From assembly GCA_041396965.1 (NCBI GenBank), contig JAWKXN010000001.1:1-64000 (forward strand): 64,000 nucleotides of DNA, in the 5' to 3' direction. Below, piece by piece: positions 52,056 to 61,298 of the stretch; position 1 is the first letter of the stretch, and each line of letters starts with the position of its first letter. A model generated the notes under the pieces. It worked only from the letters and a program-made list of their open reading frames with translations. It was not told where the DNA came from and did not search any database. Position numbers and translations under genes: made by a program. The DNA comes from Rickettsiales bacterium. GTDB taxonomy: Bacteria > Pseudomonadota > Alphaproteobacteria > Rickettsiales > SXRF01.

Positions 52056-52812
52056 TCTTCCCAAAAGCGATAAATTCAGGATTCTCAAAGCCTTTTTTAC
52101 CATAAAGAAATTCACTGCCACTTGCCGTTTTTATATCACCTCCGGCGGCTTTTAATATAGCGTGTCCAGCGGCTATATCCCATTCCATAGTCCTACCGAA
52201 ACGTGGATATATATCAGCTTTTCCTTCGGCTATCAGACATAATTTTACTGAGCTAGAGCTTTTGATTATTTCATGAACATTTAATGTATCAAGATAGGCG
52301 GTAGTTTTTTCTGAAAAACTCGAACGGCTGCGTACCACCGTAACCCCTTCCGCTGGTACTTCCCTTGTCTTAATTTCCATCGGACTGTTTTCACCAATTT
52401 GCTTATAAGACCCATACCCATCCATACCATAATACAAAACCCGCTGAGCTGGGCAGTAAATCACTCCAAAAACCAGCATTTTATTCTCAATAAGAGCGAT
52501 ATTTACTGTAAATTCATCCTCACCACGCACAAAACTTTTAGTACCGTCCAAAGGGTCTATTAAAAAGAATATATCATGGTTATGGTCTCTTGATGACTCA
52601 TCTTCTTCGGTTATTAACGGTATATCAGATATATTTTCTGATAATTTTTTGATTATGTAGTCGTTAGCGGCAATATCAGCTTCGGTTACTGGGCTGCTAT
52701 CCGCTTTACTCATGGTAGAAAAACCATCACCGACATAACCCATTATTATTTGCCCAGCCTCTCTTGCTATTTCACAAGCGTTTTCTATATATTTTTTATA
52801 TGTATCGTTCAT
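52048..52812 (-). CDS. cysQ: 3'(2'),5'-bisphosphate nucleotidase
   Basis: CysQ removes the 3'-phosphate from PAP/PAPS. The 254-residue inositol-monophosphatase-fold protein shows SSPVTEADIAANDYI, ITEEDE, IDPLDGTKSFVRGEDEFTVNIALIE (metal site, about 86-110) and MEWDIAAGHAILKAAGG. Its presence fits PAPS production by the CysC domain at 4579-6615. It converges on the hicAB-type pair. Confidence 0.95.
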   Translation of the reverse strand: MNDTYKKYIENACEIAREAGQIIMGYVGDGFSTMSKADSSPVTEADIAANDYIIKKLSENISDIPLITEEDESSRDHNHDIFFLIDPLDGTKSFVRGEDEFTVNIALIENKMLVFGVIYCPAQRVLYYGMDGYGSYKQIGENSPMEIKTREVPAEGVTVVRSRSSFSEKTTAYLDTLNVHEIIKSSSSVKLCLIAEGKADIYPRFGRTMEWDIAAGHAILKAAGGDIKTASGSEFLYGKKGFENPEFIAFGKIK

Positions 52813-52838
52813 TTTTCCCTATATAAACAATCACAAAA

Positions 52839-54380
52839 TCAATGCCTAAAGTGGCGGATTCCAGTAAATACCATAGAGATATTATTTTTATTTGCTTCTT
52901 CTATAACTTCACTGTCACGTATTGAGCCACCCGGTTGGATTATAGCTGTTATACCGGCTTTTGCCGCCATCTCCACATTGTCAGGGAAGGGAAAGAAAGC
53001 ATCAGAGGCAAGCACTGCTCCTCTAGTATCGAGACCAGCGTCAGCGGCTTTTAAGCAGGCGATGCGAGTCGCGTCAATCCTACTCATTTGTCCAGCGCCA
53101 ATACCAATGGTCGCCTCATCACGCGCTAAAACTATAGTGTTGGATTTTACATGTTTAGCGATAGTAAAAGCGAACATAAGGTCGCCTAACTTACTATCGT
53201 CAGCTTTTGTAGAAGTAACAGTTTTTAGCTCGTTACTCGTTACTATAGTATCATCCTCCTGATATAAAAACCCACCGGATATGGTTTTAACTGTCATTTT
53301 ACCAGCTGGTTTTTTCATTTCACCTGACAGTAATAATTTAAGTTTTTTACGACTTTCTAAAATCTCCAAAGATTTTTTGTCAGCGTCAGGAGCTATCATC
53401 ACTTCCAAGAATAATTTACCAAGAGCGGCGCAAAATTTCTCATTAAGAGGGCGGTTTACCGCTATGATCCCACCATATGCCGATACCGGATCGCAAGCTA
53501 GCGCTTTATGAAAAGCATCCACTATATTGTCAGACACCGCGACACCACACGGATTAGCGTGTTTTACTATAACTACCGCCGGTTTTTCAAACTCACGAAC
53601 TAACTCAAAAGCGGCGCTAGCGTCATTGAGATTATTATAGCTAAGCTCAGCGCCTTGTACTTGCTTTGCCGCCGCTAAAGTTCCCACTATATCAGATATT
53701 GTATAAAATGCCGCTTTCTGATGTGGATTTTCACCATAATGTAACGATTGTTTGAGTTTTCCAGCAATCGTCAAATTTTCTGGAAAATCTGTTTCGTTTT
53801 TCGCGTTTAGCCAACTACTTATCGCCGCGTCATAAGAAGCGGTTTTTGAGTATGCTTTGGCGGCTAGTAATTTACGAGTTTTTAGAGTTGTAGATCCATT
53901 ATTTTCTTTCATTTCAGTTGTTACGGAAGCGTAATCATTTGGGCTCGTTACAATAGTAATATATTCGTGATTTTTCGCCGCGCTACGAACCATGCTCGGA
54001 CCACCAATATCAATATTTTCAACACAGCTATTAAAATTAGCGCCTTTTGCCACAGTTTCCTCAAATGGATAAAGATTTATCACCACTAGATCTATGGTAG
54101 TTATATCATGCTCATTAAGCGCGTTTTTATGTTCTTCGTTATCACGCACAGCAAGTATCCCGCCATGTATTTTAGGATGCAAGGTTTTTACCCGCCCATC
54201 CATTATCTCAGGAAATCCAGTATGGTCAGAAACTTCTTTTACCTCTATACCAGCGTCACGCAGGGTTTTTGCTGTGCCTCCGGTTGATAATATAGTTACG
54301 TTATTGTCACGTAAGAATTTGGCGAAATCAATTAATCCAGTTTTATTGGAAACGGAAATAAGAGCGGTTTTTATAGGCAT
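52839..54380 (-). CDS. purH: AICAR transformylase / IMP cyclohydrolase
   Basis: Last two steps of purine synthesis. The 513-residue protein starts IKTALISVSNKTGLIDFAKFL, has the cyclohydrolase motif STGGTAKTLRDAGI, HPKIHGGIL and NIDIGGPSMVRSAAKNH, and in the transformylase part KQVQGAELSYNNLNDASAAFE, VKHANPCGVA, DAFFPFPDNVEMAAKAGITAIIQPGGSIRD and the end GIRHFRH. Length is normal. Confidence 0.97.
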   Translation of the reverse strand: MPIKTALISVSNKTGLIDFAKFLRDNNVTILSTGGTAKTLRDAGIEVKEVSDHTGFPEIMDGRVKTLHPKIHGGILAVRDNEEHKNALNEHDITTIDLVVINLYPFEETVAKGANFNSCVENIDIGGPSMVRSAAKNHEYITIVTSPNDYASVTTEMKENNGSTTLKTRKLLAAKAYSKTASYDAAISSWLNAKNETDFPENLTIAGKLKQSLHYGENPHQKAAFYTISDIVGTLAAAKQVQGAELSYNNLNDASAAFELVREFEKPAVVIVKHANPCGVAVSDNIVDAFHKALACDPVSAYGGIIAVNRPLNEKFCAALGKLFLEVMIAPDADKKSLEILESRKKLKLLLSGEMKKPAGKMTVKTISGGFLYQEDDTIVTSNELKTVTSTKADDSKLGDLMFAFTIAKHVKSNTIVLARDEATIGIGAGQMSRIDATRIACLKAADAGLDTRGAVLASDAFFPFPDNVEMAAKAGITAIIQPGGSIRDSEVIEEANKNNISMVFTGIRHFRH

Positions 54381-54451
54381 TTTTATTTTCTTCTTAGTTA
54401 AAGTTAATTAATTAACGGATGAGTATCTGGTTGCTTTAAATACAACTATAT

Positions 54452-55186
54452 TTATTTTTTACTAGTAAAATCGTCAATAATTGGCACAGATGCTAAAATA
54501 GCAAGGATAAATGATAGTGGGAGTACAGTTATAAAACCAAAATACTTAAATGAAAAAGCTCCACATATACCACCACCAAGAAAGGATATTAACAGTGATA
54601 TATAAAGCATAAAATTTTCTGAATTGAAAGTAGAGTCTTTTTTTTCAGAAAATATACAATAGATATAGCGTCCACTTTCTATACCTATATCAGTGGCTAT
54701 ACCAGTTACGTGTGTAGTGCGAATACGAGCATTTGATACTCTTGTTATTATGGCGTTTTGTAGTCCCATTATAAAGCAAAGAAGTGATATGGTTAAATTT
54801 ACGGACAGAGATACAAAATTGAAGTAATTGCTGACGATTGACCCAAAAAGCATGAGAAGAAACGCCTCAAGCATCAGAGGAAGAGCAAATTTACTGGTGA
54901 GATTCCTTTCTTTAGCGAAACTCATAATAATGCTAGAAGTTGTGGCTCCAAGTATAAATGACAGCAGAAATAATAATGCTGATCCTGCTAAGTTAAATCG
55001 TTCAATCGCAATAAAATCGGCTATAGAGGAAACTATTCCACTCATGTGTGAAGTATAGTAGCCAACAGCAAGAAAACCTCCAGCGTTTACCGTTCCGGCT
55101 ATAAAGGCAAGAATTATCCCGAGATATAAATCGTATTTTTTATCCCGATTTTTGCCAGTAAGATTCCTAATAATTTTTTTTGGCAT
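54452..55186 (-). CDS. YoaK/DUF1275-family membrane protein
   Basis: The 244-residue protein has six predicted helices and the family signs GTVNAGGFLAVGYYTSHMSG near residue 34 and FIMGLQNAIITRVSNARIRTTHVTGIATDIGIESGR near 137. Proposed to be a small-molecule transporter; the substrate is unknown. Confidence 0.9.
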   Translation of the reverse strand: MPKKIIRNLTGKNRDKKYDLYLGIILAFIAGTVNAGGFLAVGYYTSHMSGIVSSIADFIAIERFNLAGSALLFLLSFILGATTSSIIMSFAKERNLTSKFALPLMLEAFLLMLFGSIVSNYFNFVSLSVNLTISLLCFIMGLQNAIITRVSNARIRTTHVTGIATDIGIESGRYIYCIFSEKKDSTFNSENFMLYISLLISFLGGGICGAFSFKYFGFITVLPLSFILAILASVPIIDDFTSKK

Positions 55187-55203
55187 ATAGAATTCACCAT
55201 AAA

Positions 55204-57114
55204 TTATATAGAGGATTTCGTTGTGAATTCAGGAACAAGCTGTTTAAGCAACTCCAAAGACTCTTTGGAGTTACGATTTCTACATTCATCATATAAAACT
55301 AAAAAAGCTTTCCGTAGATGCTTTATATCAGCCTCTCTGGGTGAGGCAAGAAAAATACCTTTATTTGTGGTCTCAACTATATTTTCTGATAGATGGAAAA
55401 GTTCCTCATATAATTTCTCACCGGGGCGCAAACCGGTAAATATAATATCAATATCCGCATATGGTTTAAGTCCGGCGAGCTTTATCATTTGCAATGCGAG
55501 ATCAAGTATTTTTACCGGTTGCCCCATATCAAGCACAAATATATATTCTCGCTTCTCCTGCATTTCATTACCAAGAACCGCTGCTTGCAATACCAGCTCT
55601 ACCGCTTCTCTTACGGTCATAAAATAACGGGTCATTTCAGGATCGGTAACAGTAAGTGGACCACCATTTGCTAGTTGTTCGTTAAATAGCGGTACTACTG
55701 ATCCAGTTGAGCCAAGAACATTACCAAAGCGCACAGTAATAAATTTTGTTCCTTTTTCCCTATTCTTACTTTCCTGCTCACCACGACCAAGCGCCTGACA
55801 ATAGCTCTCCGCTAGTCTTTTGCTTGCTCCCATAACATTAGTCGGATTAACCGCCTTGTCGGTGGAAATCAAAACCATGCTTTCAATATTGTATTTAAGG
55901 CATGCCTCAGCTATATTCTGTGATCCAAAAACATTGGTAAGTATGGCTTCCTCAATATTATATTCAGCTATTGGCACATGTTTTATAGCGGCGGCGTGGA
56001 AAACTAGTTCTGGACTATATTTAGAAAAAACATTTGCCACATGTTCTTTATTCCTTACATCGCCAAGCACACAGTTAAGAGAAAGATAAGGAAATTTACC
56101 ACGTAATTCCCGCTCAATCTGGTATATATTAAATTCATTCATCTCCATTATGATCAGTTCACTCGGATTATATGAGGATATTTGCCTTGCTAGCTCACCA
56201 CCGATAGTCCCTCCGGCTCCGGTCACCAGAACTTTTTTACTTTCTATAAGCTCACGCATCGCCTTACGATCCAGAACATTTTGTGGTCTTCCCAGCAAAT
56301 CTTCTACCGCTATCGGGCGAATAGTATTTTTCTCGACTATTCCTTGTTTGAACTCACTTATTTTTGGAAGTCTGGCAAAGGCTATTCCTAAACTATCAGC
56401 AATATCAAGCAGGCGACCCATAGCGGCAGCGTCAGTATTTTCATTACTGACTACTAACTTTTGTGGTCTTCTACCTTTACGCTCTAGTTTCCTTACTATA
56501 GTAGGTATAACATCGCTGTCACCATAGACACTGACCCTGTGGATGGTACGCCCTCTTTTTACTGGATCATCATCAACTAAACCAACGACCTCATATGGAA
56601 TTTCAGGATCTCGTTGTGAGTTACGAATAAACTGCTCAGCGCTATCATCAGCGCCAATAAGTAAAACCGGGATTTTGGTTACAGAATTAAAGGAAAAATT
56701 AAAAGCTTGATCTTTAACTATACGATATAACGAGCGTGATCCGCCAAGTAGAACCAATAATAACATCCAATTTATAAACAAAACAGAACGTGGCATACCT
56801 TCCAGACGGTTAAATATAAACATAAATACCGCGAAAATAAGCACGGAAAGAGTAACTGCTTTTACTATCGCTATTAGGTCTTTTATGGATACATAACGCC
56901 AAGATCCACGATAAAGTCGCATATACACGAACACGGTTATACAAATCAGAGTAAAAGAGGAAGTTCCAATGAACAAATAATGATAGGCTTTCTCTATCTG
57001 CTCATCACCAAGCCTTATATAAACCGCGAGCAGAAAGCTTAAAGCCGCCATTAGTGTATCATGCGCTATCGCTACTATATCCCTAGTTGAACGGTTGAAT
57101 TTATAAAGTTTCAT
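55204..57114 (-). CDS. CapD/FlaA1-type nucleotide-sugar dehydratase/epimerase with membrane domain
   Basis: The 636-residue protein has four N-terminal membrane helices (about 15-125), a first Rossmann-like region (VLLIGADDSAEQFI near 150) and a second, catalytic SDR domain with VLVTGAGGTIGGELARQI near 292 and STDKAVNPTNVMGASKRLAE near 420. Homologues (WbpM, PglF, CapD) remove the 4,6-water from UDP-HexNAc for surface glycans. It ends GLRPGEKLYEELF...VPEFTTKSSI. Its neighbour on the 5' side is the WecA-fold gene, four bases away. Confidence 0.93.
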   Translation of the reverse strand: MKLYKFNRSTRDIVAIAHDTLMAALSFLLAVYIRLGDEQIEKAYHYLFIGTSSFTLICITVFVYMRLYRGSWRYVSIKDLIAIVKAVTLSVLIFAVFMFIFNRLEGMPRSVLFINWMLLLVLLGGSRSLYRIVKDQAFNFSFNSVTKIPVLLIGADDSAEQFIRNSQRDPEIPYEVVGLVDDDPVKRGRTIHRVSVYGDSDVIPTIVRKLERKGRRPQKLVVSNENTDAAAMGRLLDIADSLGIAFARLPKISEFKQGIVEKNTIRPIAVEDLLGRPQNVLDRKAMRELIESKKVLVTGAGGTIGGELARQISSYNPSELIIMEMNEFNIYQIERELRGKFPYLSLNCVLGDVRNKEHVANVFSKYSPELVFHAAAIKHVPIAEYNIEEAILTNVFGSQNIAEACLKYNIESMVLISTDKAVNPTNVMGASKRLAESYCQALGRGEQESKNREKGTKFITVRFGNVLGSTGSVVPLFNEQLANGGPLTVTDPEMTRYFMTVREAVELVLQAAVLGNEMQEKREYIFVLDMGQPVKILDLALQMIKLAGLKPYADIDIIFTGLRPGEKLYEELFHLSENIVETTNKGIFLASPREADIKHLRKAFLVLYDECRNRNSKESLELLKQLVPEFTTKSSI

Positions 57115-57118
57115 GATG

Positions 57119-58111
57119 TTAGCGTGCTTTTTTTCGTAAAAAGAACCAAATAATAGTAAAAACCATTATATAAGCTATTATCAAATTAAAGATAGCCATA
57201 TAGTCATGAAGCATACTTTGGACAGCTATAAAAATAAGCAATATATTAATACCAGTGATAACTCTAACTATCCATTGTGGTTTACGACTATTCATAATAG
57301 CTCTTAGGGCGCAGCAAGGAATATCAATAGATTGTTTTGAGAATTTCTCAGAAAATGGTCGGTTAAAAAACGTGACAAAACTATCAGTGAGAAAATACGC
57401 CGCTATTATAAATATGGCTATTATATGTCCTTCACTAGCCGCCGAAAGAAGCAAATATCCAGCGACAAAACCAACAGGTATGCTTGCTATCTCACCGGCG
57501 AGTATTTTTGCTGGATGATGATTCCACCATAAAAAACCAACACCAGCGGCCGCGAAAATTAAAGCCTGAATAGAAAAATCATCAAAAAATGTTCCAGAAA
57601 GTACGGTAAGAGCGCATAAACCAAGACCTATTGAAATCATACCTAATGGCATTAATCCTTCTACTTTTTCTAGCCTATCAAAACTATAAATTATCCATAG
57701 CCAGAAAAAACCGGCGAAAAATTTATCAATAAGAGTTGGTGGCATCCTATCAAAATCAATGAATATAGATGTATTAAAAGTAGTAAGCGCGACAGATATC
57801 GCAAGTAATCTTATAGCTACCTTCGCTATTTGATGAATTGGCATTACATTGCTTAAGAGCGGTATAGCTGTCAGCATGAATATAGCGAGTATTAGGATAT
57901 AAGTATAATTAGTTTGAACTCCCAAAAAGCCAATAATTATAGCGAACACCAAAGCTATACCACCATTTGTTGGTACTGGTGCTTTTTTCTTTCCGGTCAT
58001 TATATTTATATCCGGAGATTTAAGGCTATTTCTAAGAGTTAGGATAACCAATTTTGTTCCGATAAGTGAGATAAAAAAAGCCGAGAAAGTAATTATTATA
58101 TAAAGAGGCAT
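57119..58111 (-). CDS. WecA/MraY-fold membrane protein with degenerate active site
   Basis: The 330-residue, roughly ten-helix protein has the family start APVPTNGGIALVFAI near residue 44 and NHHPAKI near 197. Catalytic signatures expected of polyprenyl-phosphate HexNAc-1-P transferases are altered throughout: the Asp-Asp pair is Ser87-Asn88, the NxxDGxDG motif reads DRLEKVEG (145-152), GDxGS reads GEIAS (206-210), and the C-terminal His motif reads SIDIPCC (261-267). It shares a likely operon with the CapD-type gene and overlaps mutL by one base. It may be inactive, regulatory or altered in function. Confidence 0.8.
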   Translation of the reverse strand: MPLYIIITFSAFFISLIGTKLVILTLRNSLKSPDINIMTGKKKAPVPTNGGIALVFAIIIGFLGVQTNYTYILILAIFMLTAIPLLSNVMPIHQIAKVAIRLLAISVALTTFNTSIFIDFDRMPPTLIDKFFAGFFWLWIIYSFDRLEKVEGLMPLGMISIGLGLCALTVLSGTFFDDFSIQALIFAAAGVGFLWWNHHPAKILAGEIASIPVGFVAGYLLLSAASEGHIIAIFIIAAYFLTDSFVTFFNRPFSEKFSKQSIDIPCCALRAIMNSRKPQWIVRVITGINILLIFIAVQSMLHDYMAIFNLIIAYIMVFTIIWFFLRKKAR

Positions 58112-60006
58112 CAGCGTCTTCCAAATAAGATTTCTATATCTTTTAATTTTAGCTCAATATAAGTTGGTCGTCCATGATTACATTGACCAGACAGAGGGGT
58201 TTGTTCCATTTGCCTTAATAGATCATTCATCTCCGCTATATTTAACATTCGCCCAGCCCTGATACTACCGTGACAAGCGATAGTTCCCGATAATTGTTCT
58301 ATTTTTTCTTTAAGGGCAAGAGTCTGTCCATATTCACTTATATTATCAGCCAGCTCTCTTACCATATCTTGAACATTGACCTCACCAAGCATAGCGGGAG
58401 TCTCTCTTACTATTATCGTCTCGTCACCAAACTTTTCTATAACAAAACCAAACTCAAGAAGCTCACCTTGTCTCATTATTAGTGCTTCAACCACATCCTC
58501 ACTTAGAGTGACGATTTCAGGGATAAGTAATTTTTGTCTGCTTATATTATTTTTATTTATTGATAATTTCATTTTCTCAAGAACCAGCCGTTCATGGGCG
58601 GCGTGCTGGTCAACTATCACTATACCATCATCAGTTTGCGCTACTATATAGGTCTTATGCAATTGGCAACGAGCGGCTCCCAAAGGATAAGACGTGTAGT
58701 CCTGCATACCAACACTATTACTGTCATATTTGTTTTGTTCTTCTGATTTTTCTATTTCTTTATAAATCTCATCATATCTGGCAAGGGGTGGCATCATCTC
58801 GGAAGGAATAAAGGGTTCCACTACCGGAGGATGATTATTAAATCCTCCACCAGAACTTTCTTCTAAAATAGGAATATCCATTGCCTTTTCTAAAGGTTGG
58901 TAGAATCTATTTAATGGAGAATTAACATTATTATTTATATTACTATAACCAGAAGCGGATTTACTATGTGTTGAAAAACGCTCCAGAGCTGAAGCGCTTA
59001 CCGTGCTTGAGGCACGAAAACCAACATCGTTAAGAGCGTTTCTAATCGCTCCTACTATTAAACTTCTTACTGCTTGATTATCCCTAAAACGTACTTCCGC
59101 TTTCGCTGGATGAACATTTACATCAACTTCCTGATTAGGTATTTCTATAAACAATACAACTACCGGATGACGATCATGCGCTAGTACTCCCTGATACGCT
59201 CCTTTTATCGCGCCAAGTAGCAGACGGTCACGTACAGCTCGTCCATTTATAAATAGATATTGCTCACTGGAAGTTCCTTTATTAAATGTCGGAAGAGAGG
59301 CAAAACCGGTAAGCCTTATATTATCACGCTTATAATCAAGGGCTACCGAGTTATCGGCAAAATTTTTGCCCATAATATCACTTATCCGGTTAATCCTTTT
59401 ATTATTAGAAGCCGTTTTTAGAGTGGTTTTACCATTGGAGCTAAGTATAAAAGAAACATGATGATTCGCCATTGCCAGACGTTTTACAATATCATTTATC
59501 TGAGCTATTTCCGAACGTTCGCTTTTTAAGAATTTTAGTCTGGCTGGTGTCGCGTAAAATAAATCTCTTATTTTTATAGATGTAGCACAACCAATGCTAG
59601 CTGGTGATACATCACCTATATTTCCTCCCTCTACCGTTATTTTCCAACCGTCCTTTTGTCCTGTAGACTTACTAGTAATACTCATCCGGCTTACCGAGCC
59701 AATTGATGGTAGCGCCTCACCACGAAATCCCAAAAAATTTATATTAAGTAGATCATTATCAGGAAGTTTAGACGTAGCGTGCCGTTGAATAGCCAGAGAT
59801 AACTCCTCTTTTGACATTCCCTTGCCATCGTCACTTATAGAAATTAGGTTTTTCCCTCCTTGCTCAAGTGATATTTCAATATTTTTCGCTTTAGCGTCCA
59901 AAGAGTTCTCTATAAGTTCCTTAACCACTGACGCTGGGCGTTCTATAACCTCACCGGCGGCTATCTGGTTAATCAAAGTTGGTGGTAAAACACGAATTAT
60001 AGACAT
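58111..60006 (-). CDS. mutL: DNA mismatch repair protein MutL
   Basis: The 631-residue protein has the GHKL ATPase start IRVLPPTLINQIAAGEVIERPASVVKELIENSLDAKA, DDGKGMS, RHATSKL and GFRGEALPSI, and the linker is Ser/Asn-rich (about 335-435). The C-terminal dimer domain ends CHGSIRAGRMLNIAEMNDLL and CNHGRPTYIELKLKDIEILFGRR. I see no DQHAxxERxxYE endonuclease motif in full form: it reads DQHAAHERLVLEKM, which is the conserved type. It overlaps pgi by ten bases. Confidence 0.96.
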   Translation of the reverse strand: MSIIRVLPPTLINQIAAGEVIERPASVVKELIENSLDAKAKNIEISLEQGGKNLISISDDGKGMSKEELSLAIQRHATSKLPDNDLLNINFLGFRGEALPSIGSVSRMSITSKSTGQKDGWKITVEGGNIGDVSPASIGCATSIKIRDLFYATPARLKFLKSERSEIAQINDIVKRLAMANHHVSFILSSNGKTTLKTASNNKRINRISDIMGKNFADNSVALDYKRDNIRLTGFASLPTFNKGTSSEQYLFINGRAVRDRLLLGAIKGAYQGVLAHDRHPVVVLFIEIPNQEVDVNVHPAKAEVRFRDNQAVRSLIVGAIRNALNDVGFRASSTVSASALERFSTHSKSASGYSNINNNVNSPLNRFYQPLEKAMDIPILEESSGGGFNNHPPVVEPFIPSEMMPPLARYDEIYKEIEKSEEQNKYDSNSVGMQDYTSYPLGAARCQLHKTYIVAQTDDGIVIVDQHAAHERLVLEKMKLSINKNNISRQKLLIPEIVTLSEDVVEALIMRQGELLEFGFVIEKFGDETIIVRETPAMLGEVNVQDMVRELADNISEYGQTLALKEKIEQLSGTIACHGSIRAGRMLNIAEMNDLLRQMEQTPLSGQCNHGRPTYIELKLKDIEILFGRR

Positions 60007-61298
60007 GGCTCAGCAAGCAGATATTTTCTGGTAAGCTTTTTGCTTTCCTCAACTGCGGGTTGATCAAAAGGGTTAATTTCGAACAAGAATGATATAAACA
60101 TTATCTCCAGCATAAAATGCATAATAAGTGCGCCAAAATGTTCTTCATCAAGCTTTTCAATCTCAATAACTCTTGTCGGGCAGCGATTATGAATAAGAGT
60201 TTCTATAGTAGCTTTTTGCTGAGCTGCCATCACATCACCCAAAGTTTTGTCAATCATGTAGAAAGCGTCAGGATGCTCACTATTAAGTACTTCTATATCA
60301 TCTCCACTTCCTTCACGTTTTATCGTGAGCATATTAAATATTTTATCCTTAGGACCACTTAAATATAGCTGAAGTTGGCTGTGTTGATCAGTAGTTCCCA
60401 TAGCGCAAACCGGAGTTGTACCTTTTCCTTTTTTACCAAGACTTTCCGCCCAGCATTGACGATACCAAGCGGACAAACCACTAAGACGTTGCCCATAAGG
60501 AAATAGCACACTTATGTTGTAGCTGCGCTGGTAAAACGCGTATTGTATAGCCGCTCCAAGAGCCGGAGCGAAACTCGCTGGTGTCTCAGCCTCCTCAAGT
60601 TGACGGACAACGGACGCGGCTCCTCTGCGCAAAGCCCTTACATCAATTCCAGCTATTATAGCCGGCAATAAACCAACATTAGTAAGGATTGAGAATCTAC
60701 CGCCAATATCCTTTTTATGGTCTAAAACTCGCATATTATATTCACGGGCAAGCTGACGCATCGGGTTTTGCCCTTCAGCTTCCTCAGGTTCAGTTATCAT
60801 AATAAATTGAGCGGGTAGGGCAGTACGTCCAATTTTCTTTTTTATCCGTCCAATAAGGGCGTATGTCTGACTTAATGTCTCAATAGTTTTACCGCTTTTA
60901 CTGATAACAATAAAACAAGTATTTTCTATCTGGATTTTCGCCATAATATCATCCAGCATATGAGGATCTATATTATCAAGAAAATCAAAAGTTGGAGATA
61001 CACACGGAGACATAGCGATTAGAGCGGAGCCACTAAGCCCAGAGCCACCAGATCCTACAACCAAAACGTGATTAAAACGACGGCGTATAGCTTCAGCCAG
61101 TGTTTCCAATTCTTCAAGATCCTCATCTTGCTTTGTTATATCAAGTATGGGATTAGCACCAGAAAACTTACGAGATTTTATTTTGTTAAATCCTGTTTTC
61201 AAATCATCCATAATCGCGCTTATTTCTTCCGCGCTAAGACCATGCACCCCTAGAGTTTCCTGCATACAATAATCCGTTATATGGCGATATGACATCAT
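59997..61298 (-). CDS. pgi: Glucose-6-phosphate isomerase, short form
   Basis: Interconverts glucose-6-P and fructose-6-P. The 433-residue protein, shorter than the usual 550, has VVGSGGSGLSGSAL near residue 83, FIVISKSGKTIETLSQTYALI near 132, the GGRFSILTNVGLLPAIIAGID segment, and GKGTTPVCAMGTTDQHSQLQLYLSGPKDK. This short form is known in some alphaproteobacteria. It overlaps the M16 gene by four bases. Confidence 0.93.
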   Translation of the reverse strand: MMSYRHITDYCMQETLGVHGLSAEEISAIMDDLKTGFNKIKSRKFSGANPILDITKQDEDLEELETLAEAIRRRFNHVLVVGSGGSGLSGSALIAMSPCVSPTFDFLDNIDPHMLDDIMAKIQIENTCFIVISKSGKTIETLSQTYALIGRIKKKIGRTALPAQFIMITEPEEAEGQNPMRQLAREYNMRVLDHKKDIGGRFSILTNVGLLPAIIAGIDVRALRRGAASVVRQLEEAETPASFAPALGAAIQYAFYQRSYNISVLFPYGQRLSGLSAWYRQCWAESLGKKGKGTTPVCAMGTTDQHSQLQLYLSGPKDKIFNMLTIKREGSGDDIEVLNSEHPDAFYMIDKTLGDVMAAQQKATIETLIHNRCPTRVIEIEKLDEEHFGALIMHFMLEIMFISFLFEINPFDQPAVEESKKLTRKYLLAEPCL

